DNA of 64,000 nucleotides from Leptasterias polaris (Eukaryota > Echinodermata > Asteroidea > Forcipulatida > Asteriidae), in contig JAZGTN010000016.1 in the NCBI GenBank assembly GCA_037783415.1, forward strand, positions 5,019,001 through 5,083,000. The letters run 5' to 3'. Of the stretch, positions 34,035-43,000 are shown in pieces. Position 1 is the stretch's first letter, and the number at the start of each line of letters is the position of its first letter. A program made the translations under genes and the position numbers. The notes under the pieces were generated by a model that did no database searches, was not told the DNA's origin, and saw only the letters and a list, made by a program, of their open reading frames with translations.

Positions 34035-37000
34035 GTATGGAACGTGTGTGAATTTGGTCGAGTTGTTGGTCAAATTAATCAACATGACATGTTAATAATT
34101 AGCCTAGTTTTTATTTATATGTTTGATAATCATGACAATGATTGGATTCTAACTAAAGTAACACTTTTAATGTTAATGGTGGTTTTAAAGTTAATAAATG
34201 AGTAATTGTTTGATATAAAAATTAACTGCTTGGAAATGAAATTGAATTAATTCGGCAGTCATTGACATTTCATTGACATGGAACTTGGATTGGAAGATGG
34301 GGGACGTCAACAGATTATTCGACAAAATGGTGAACAATTTTAACATGGCAAGTCTTGTCCAAATAACTACACTGGGACTAGTGTCATACACTGCTTTAGT
34401 TTTTCAACATTGGTCATCCTAGTTGCGATAATCGTATCCCACCATCATCCTCCCATCATCCTCCCGACGGTGTCGGAGACTGCAGGTGTACGACTACGAG
34501 ACACTTAAAGTTTAAACGTAATGAATGTTCATATAGGCAATTTCGACCATTTTTGCCAGACTAGTCACCAGATTTGCTAAATTTTTACCACTTTAAAAAA
34601 TCATGACACAAATTCTAAGCACAAGGATTTGATCTTCAATGTCTAATGAATCCATTCATAACACTCGAACCAGCATCATTGAGAAAATATTTTGAATAAA
34701 AAAATAAACAGGTTACCAGTCACAAATGAAATGGAATTCTATTTTGGCTGGTAACCTTATAATACTGGTAAGCATAATTTTGTTTTGCTTGGCAGCTCTA
34801 TGAAATTGGGCCCTGTCTCTAGATACATTCTAATTCTCAGTTAATCTTTCTTTGCAGGACGGCCATAACTCTATTCCTGAAATTGATAACGACACAGCTA
34901 TGTTTGCAGTCTATGATGGTCATGGAGGTAAACACAAATTCATTATTACGCCCCAACTATTGAATTGACCCAAGTATCATTGGGCCAATCCCAACTATAG
35001 CTGAGCCGACCCTAACTATAGTTAAGACCATTCTAACTATAGTTGAGCTGATTCTACAGTTGGGCCGATTTTACAGTTGGGCCAGAACATTCCTAACCCT
35101 TTATTCTCTTTGACTAGAGATTCTCTGGAATTATCAAAATATTCCACTCCGTTGTTAGTGAAGAGGGTGCGGTGCGTCTGGGCACTCTATTTTTAATTTG
35201 GCTGAATCTTGTTTTTTCTGTAATATACACAAATGTATGGAAAGAGAACATTTTGAATGCTGTATTTTAAACTTCCATTAAATTTGAACGTAACCCATAA
35301 ATAGCTCCTGAGACAATAAAATAATAAGGTCGACAACACTTTTTAAAATTAATTTGTCGTGGCTGAGTGATTAAGAGCACCAGACTCAAGCTCTGGTGTT
35401 TCTGATCAGCAGAATGTGGGTTCAAGTCCCGGTCGTGGCACTTGTGTCCTTGAGCAAGATACTTTACCATATCTGCTTTGTTCTTTGGATGGGACATTAA
35501 TCCCTAGGCCACATGTACTAGGGTTGATGGTGCACGTTAAAGAACCCAGAACACTTATTGTGCAAGAGTAGGGGTTAACCCCAGTGTTTTTGGCTCACAT
35601 AGCAAGCATCCTCGTTGCAGGTTTCCTCAGGCTAGAGAGCTACAGCGATTAAGTTCACTTATGAAGCATCCTTGGTTACATTACCAGAAGTATATTATAA
35701 AATTAATAAATATTGATACCATTAACTCCAGGTGCGGAAGTAGCACTGTATTGTTCCAAACACCTCCCTGACTACATTCGAGATCAACCAGCATACAAGG
35801 AAGGTAACATGGAGAAAGCCATGGTAGATGCTTTCATGAAGATAGATGCTGTTCTTAGGGAACCGTCGGCTGTAGAGGAATTGAAACACCTAGCTGGTAT
35901 GGAGCAAAGCACAGACGAAGGTACGGAGGAGTCATCTTTATTCTGGGATGTAGTTGTAACCATGGTAACCAATTTTATAAAAAATACCTCTCTGATTGGC
36001 TAAAATGTTGTCGTGTGGGGCTCACTTCAATCATGTGGTGCTCGATATGTGACATGGTGTACCCCCCCCCCCCCCCCCCCCCCCCCGTTGTCTTCATTGT
36101 ATAGCAGGGTTCGAAATTAGCGGTCGCCCGGTCGCCAAATGCGAGTGAAAACAGCGGCGGGCGAGTCAAAACCCTTCCTTTACTAGCCCGCCGGGCGAGT
36201 TAAATAATTGTTCTTGTTCACAATAAATGAGGGTACGGTTGTAAAATCCCAAAGAAAGTTTTTATTAAAGCTTTTAGTTTGATAAGTCTGGATATTTGCT
36301 TGATTTAATGTGGCCGCGATCGCGAGCGCGAACGGAATTGCGATCGTTCATTTTGGTATACAAACGTTAAAACATCATGCACATACTGCCGAGTATCCAC
36401 ACAACACGTGCATCGGCCCCACACATAACGTTCGGTCGCCCACCGGTACATGCATAGCGCATACACAACACACAGTACATGTACAACACAGTCGGTCCAA
36501 AGTCCAAGCTAACCAACATTCCACACGTTGTGATTGGTGATTAATGGTCGTTGATAATTACCATATTCATAAGAGCTTGGCTAGACTTCAACGCAGTACA
36601 CGTTCACGAACGGAGTAAAGAATTGCCGCACAGTGTGCCGCATGCATGCAGATTGTGTACAAACACAGCCTTGGATGAAGTCTAATTAAACATCGACAAC
36701 TTTTGCCGATAGAGGGCGATGCAGGGCAAAGTTCATTGAATTATTTCTCAATGTGCGTTGTCGAACGATCGTTGATTCGCGAAGATTTTATTGCAAATGA
36801 AGTTCAAAACAACCGATCTTCAAATCAAGAATCCATGAAAATGGTTGATGATGGAAAAGGTATGATTTAGGACAAAAATTAGGGGATAAAATCATCCCAA
36901 AACGCAATTTTGCGAACTTCACTTCCGTGCGTTTTTTTTTTTTTTTTTTTTTTTTTTTTTGACGTTTTGAAAATTGTGCGGGCTAGTGAAAAAACCTGCG

Positions 37001-40000
37001 GTCGATCCAAAATTTTGGTTGATTCGCCCGGCCGGCGAGTGGAAAAAAAAGTTAAGGGAAACCCCTGTATAGACCGTGTTAACTTTGTTTACAGAGTAGT
37101 GATCTTGTACATTCTAATGCATTTCCTGACAGGCAAGATACGACACAGGCCATATGGGAAAATTTAAACTTTGTGTCATAATGTTTACATAAATTCAAGA
37201 GTTACAAAAGCAACAGCTGTACAGCTTTTGAGATGTCCCCCCTTTCTTCTTATCAAAAGTTGAGAAAAATCAGACAATGCAATCTCCATAAAACATAAGA
37301 TTTATTGTATTCTTCTATTGAGCTGTGTACAAACTGCCTGCAGGAAGTCCAGGCTCTGTGGCTCTTTTGTAAACATGTGATGTCACAGGTCACATGGTCT
37401 ATAGACCCCTTGCATTGACTGCCATCGCCGAGGTCAAACAGTGACCTCAGTGAGGGAGCTGTTGGGGTCTTGCGACATCATAAGCAAAGGGTTTATTATT
37501 GAAATCATGGGATATATTCAGAGGTTTTTTTTGGGGGGGGGGGTAGGTAGGGTGTCATCCTCTACCCCATATTGGGCATGGTATAACGTAAACAGGCAAC
37601 AAGGTTCATTGGCCATGCCACCATTGTAATTTGTACACCCCCAGGCCTTGAACTTCACTCTTGAAGGGGCACATCATTTCTCCTCTAGTAAGAGTTACTT
37701 CTATGAGGAAAATGTGAACAAAATTCAAAGGGCACCACAGCAAAAGTACAGGGCACAACGTCACTTGCTGTAGGTTAATTCAAGGCCTGCACCCCGTTTA
37801 CCGACACAGGCAGGCTTAAGTTTCAACACATTTTGACAAATTTCCGAAGACTTTATGCTGTATGGCAACTGTGGTGGTCAATTTCATTTAAATAGCATGG
37901 CTTTCACGTCTGTGGATGATCTATAAATAGACTCAATCATAGTAACAATGATACAAGTATTCCATTGGTGTTGGTTCAGGTTAGCTCAGTGGTTTCTTTC
38001 CTTGCCTTTCACCTCCCTGGACCCCTGTTTAAATCCCTTCCTAGAGCGGGGCCTTGGATTTGGATTTGGATTTGGATTTCAGTCCCTACCTGATTATGTT
38101 GATTTGCCCTCTTTGGGTTTTCCTTCCCCATCTCAAATGAAACATTTTATGGAACATCTTTTCATCTCCTATTTTTCCAGTTATTGGCGCTTGTGCTGTT
38201 GAATGTGTATGAAATAAACTCATTTTAGGTTGAACACGGAAGTCAGTTTCCCTTGTGGTTTAATATTTGATATCTGAAATAAACTCATTCTAACTTTCCT
38301 TACAATCAAACAGCCGACGCAGAAGAAGCATCAGCTTTACAAGAGGAAGCAAACCTACCACTCGGTGAACTCCTAGCCCGTTACAGTTACCACCCTAGCA
38401 AGACAAGAACACTCCGCAAAAAACTAGACAAAAACGAACTCCTCTCCCCAATGGTGCGGAAAAAGCCCCCAATATTTGGTGAGGAGAACACAGAAGGGGC
38501 AGAGGAAGAAGCTAATGGACAGAAGAGGAACGGATCAATACCGCTCAGACTGGAGGAGGAGACTAACAAGGATGGGGAGGTCGATTCCGGGGCGGAGGAA
38601 AAAGGTCAAGGTGATGGTGCTACTAAGGAAGGTGGTGTCAGTAAGGTTGAGACGGGGAACAGTGACAGTGTAAAAGATTTAAAGGACGTCCGTAAATGTA
38701 ATGGTGCTGGAGATACAGAAAAGGAACCTACCAATGGCACAATAGGTTGGTATGCTGTTATTTTTATCGGGGCTTGAATTGGGGGTGGTGGTGGTGGTGG
38801 TGGTGGTGGGGGGGGGGGGGGAGGGGAAATCCACAAGGCCACGGGGCTTGTAGCTCAAGATGTTTACAGGACCAGGAGCCGATTTCACAAAGAGCTGAGA
38901 TCGATCTTAACTGTGTATCAGTCTTAAGTGTGATGGCACAATACAAATCACTGTGGTGATGTAAACAATTCAAATAACGATGACTCTTAGTGCTTTGTGA
39001 AATCGAGCCCTGAACTGTTTTTACAAGACCAGAATCAAAACTGCCACAGTTTAATAAGCTTACTGTTTTTACTTAAACAAGCACTAATAAGACTTATTAG
39101 AAAAGATTTAACGCATTTGTCTGTATGGGTGTTAAGTATACTGCATTACTGACAGAATTGAAAGCTATTTTATCAGACTCAAAGTCAATATTTGAATATA
39201 GTTTGTTTTTGTTCAAGATGTTACACAGTGCGGTATTATTATTTAGTTGACAAACACCAGATTGCTGGACTTGTCTGGTCATGGATTTCACACACTTGTG
39301 TCTAGTTTGACCCCCAAAATGACAATTGTTTCTTTCATCTCTTATGACAGAAACTCATAATTCTGAGAGGGCCTTGAGTCTTGTCAAAACATGTTGGAGG
39401 AAAGTCCAAGTTCATCCTGAAGGAAAACCTAACTTGAATTATATCACTTGGGTGTGATCCCTGGCTACACTGTAGCTTACGGTTGTATGGCTTCTGGCTG
39501 GCACCCCCGAACAAAGATATTGACAAAATAGGGCTCAAATCCCGCTCTAGTCAATTTTTCTTCGTTCAACCCCAAATCGAATTATCTCATTCAGCTTTTA
39601 CCTTTTTACCCTTGTTTTCTGAGTCCTTTGGGAAAATATTCCAAAGGCACTACTTGTGTGGGATTCGAACCCACCACCTTAGCTCAGTGAGTTTCCTGAG
39701 AGCTTCTGGCAATCGTTGGGGACAGTTTATGTGAAGTGAGCGGGCCTTGCAGTACAATAACTGCACTCTTAATTACAAACAAGATTATTGTATCAGGCAT
39801 GTTCAAAAACCTCCTTGAGCCTTTTTAAATTTAAAAACATGAAGATAAAAACCATAGAGAACCCCATATCATTGAGTAGGGCTATTAAAACCAAAGATCA
39901 ATATATAAAACTGTATTAAGCTTCACGCTTTGCGCTCATAGTTCAGTTTTTTTTTCAACAGCCTATTACATCCGTGTTTTCTTCAAAAAAGTAAAGCAGG

Positions 40001-43000
40001 CACCCTAGGGAGAAAGAAGTAGTCCCCATTGTGTCCAAACCTGTAGTTTTGTCTTTCTGGTGATGCACAGAGTCTGTAAACCTCCTGAATTGTAACATCT
40101 GAGAGGTTCTAAATGTAAACTAAGGGGCACTCTGGCCAGCAAGCCATGATTCAGGAATGTTCATATTCATCAAATTTCATCCCGGTTATGTTAATTCTAA
40201 ATCAGAAGATGAGAAAGTCAAAGATGACAGCGATGTCGATGACGCCGATGTCGATGACGCCGATGTCGATGACGCTGATGAAGAGGAGGAGGATGAAGAT
40301 GAAGATGAAGATAGTGAATCTGAAGAAGAGGAGGATGAGGAAGAAGGAGAGGATGATGCCGAAGATGATCAGCAGGATGTATTTGGCCAGAAAGAAGAGG
40401 TAGGTTGCCAAAAAGGAGAGGTATGTAGATAAAAAGGAAGTGGTTCATAGCGAAAAAGAAGAGGTACATAGCGGGGGAAAAAGAGGTACAAAGCTAAAAT
40501 AAAGAGGTACATAGCGAAAAAAGAAGAGGTACATAATAAAAAAGGTGTGAGGGAAAAAGAAGAGGTACATAGCTTTAAAAAAGAGGTAGGCTACACAGCG
40601 AAAAATAAGAGATACCTGGCGAAAAAGAGGCATTTAGCTAAAATAAAAATAGGTACAAAGCTAAAATAAAGAGGTAGGCCCTACATAGCAAAAAAAGAAG
40701 AGGTACATAGTGAAAAAGAAGAGGCACATAACAAAAAAGAAGAGGTACATAGTCAAAAAGAAGAGGCACGTAAAAAAAAAAAAAGAGGTACATAGTGAAA
40801 AAGAAGAGGCATACAACAAAAAAAGAAGAGGTACATAGTGAAAAAAAAGAGGTACATAACAAAAAAGAAGAGGTACATAGTGAAAAAGAAGAGGCACATA
40901 ACAAAAAAAATATGTGCAGATGGATCACTTCCGTTTCCTTCAATTGAAGAGAATTTGTAGACTGCAAAAAGATGTCCATGTGTGGTTATCAAGTATTTGG
41001 TCAAAAATTTGTCAGACAGTAGGAGGGTTGAGTGTGTACTGAGTAGATGCTTTCAGTCTAGCATATCGCAGACTGGCATAGTAAATTTATCTAGCATTCA
41101 AAACTACAGTGGATGATATTAAATGGTCAGACAGTAGGAGGGTTGACTGTGTACTGTAGATGCATTCACCATATCATATTGCAAACTTGCATAGTTTATC
41201 TTTTTAAAACCACAGTGAATGATATTGAATGTTCGGAACATGAAAGAAAAGTTAGTTATGTTTGATGTCGTCCACTCAAGTCACTCAACCCTAACTATTA
41301 GTCATTTGTAGGTGTAGGCGGCTAGCGTATTTATTTATAGCTTACAAAGAAAGTTATTTTTAGGTGAGATTATTTTTTGACACGGTGTAAACCATTTCCT
41401 TCCTTAGTTATTTATAGTATTCCAAAATGGTTTATACTCAAGGTAACGCTCAGTATCAGGATGCCTGTTGTATTTCACACTGCTTGACTGGTTCCCTGCA
41501 AATTAATTTTAAGCGGATAAACTTTTTTCACTTCATGCCCTAAAGGTAGGGTCATACTTTTGTAATGACCCAGAAAATTTTGTTTGAATTTTGTTTCCGC
41601 TACTTGTTACAAAGATGGTAGTAAGCATCCTGCAAAATTATTTTGTCTGAAATGCCCCCATTAATTTTAAACGATTCATGCATGAAATATTTATCAGATT
41701 TCTGAGGGTTGGTGTCCGTTCACAAAAGCTGCGCTGGAGATGTGGTTGATACCCGCTGCTACCTCGCTAATTGTGGATGGATTTGGCATTCTTGTGAGAA
41801 TTTCGTGACAATGTTTTGCTGTTTTCTCAGCAAGTAGACACTATTCAGCTGAAACCTTTATTGTAACTTTCTTGATAATTTTGCAAATAAATCAGCATTA
41901 TGTTGACTAGAAATCAATGCAGACAGTGCCAAGCCAAAGACAGCCATACTGTGTATTTTTCACAGTATTGTAGGCTTGAGCATGCACAAAAATAGTTGAT
42001 ACACCTGGCAAGTCTGCTGCCCCCAAGTGTCCTCAAAAGAGCAGGGATTGAGAAATTTCAGATTTATCTGAATTCAGACTTTTTATGTTTGCCTGGTGGA
42101 GGAAATCAGACGTTATTTTCTCCAGTTATGATAAAATCATGCTTTTGATTTGCTTGTCTACCTCTGATGATACTGTTCCCAAAATAACTCGCTGGTTCCC
42201 AAAATGTCATATTTCAATGTACCTCCCAAAAGTTGGTTCCTAGTTTCAGCAATGACTCTCACAAGGGCCTGCGGAACTCAGTTCCCAAACAAATGGCCGA
42301 CTGATTGGGTCCTTAGCCCCAGCAGGGTGAAGCAGGCATACTGGATGATGGGCAATAGGGGTCTTTGGCCCCGCGGGGACCCTTGCTTGGAAGGCGCAGG
42401 AGCCCTTTTGGAAGATGACTAAGTACGGAGTACGGAGGGCAAATTGCAGGCGCATTCTTATGGGGGCCGCATGGTTTACCCTTTACCCTTGTCATTTCAC
42501 TAGACCATGAGCTTTTTCACTAGTCTGTAATTCAAGAAATTGGAATGCTTTTCAACACTGATCTAGCCAGCCGGACCAATTTGAGAGAATTGTTTTAACT
42601 AGCATTTGGCTAGCAGACTACTGTTAAGGGAGAACACTGGCCCAGCAGATGATTCCAGTTGAGATACTAATTATGTTTCCTTTTGATCTTGTTTTGTCAG
42701 CAGCCAGGCAGTGACAGTGGATGCACGGCAGTCGTTGCATTAGTACAAGGTAAACGCATCATCGTAGCCAACGCAGGGGACTCACGGTGTGTCTTATCCA
42801 AAGCGGGTATAGCCATCGATCTTTCTATTGACCACAAGCCTGAAGACGATATTGAGATTACGAGAATAGAGAAGGCTGGTGGGAAAGTCACTCCGGACGG
42901 GAGGGTCAACGGTGGTCTCAACCTCTCCAGAGCCATAGGTAAAATAAATGTCGCCATTTTACTGAATATATTGTCATGTCTGTGTTTCAAAGTCGTTTAA

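Noticed and set aside
35356..35440. Functional tRNA-Leu gene
   Set aside because: A and B boxes and a Leu-CAA-like anticodon arm are visible, but the acceptor stem is poor and a SINE body and target duplications surround it.
38606..38842. Poly-Pro or poly-Trp proteins around 38780-38825
   Set aside because: Translation of a (GGT)n/G13 microsatellite.
40202..40469. Hydrophobic Phe/Ile/Leu-rich frames antisense to PPM1G exon 5, and similar ones through 41004
   Set aside because: They are reverse readings of GAA/GAT-rich coding DNA and of the adjoining A/G-rich minisatellite. The apparent membrane segments are artefacts.
40400..40912. CRISPR-like array
   Set aside because: Regular short repeats without unique spacers in an animal intron; it is a minisatellite.
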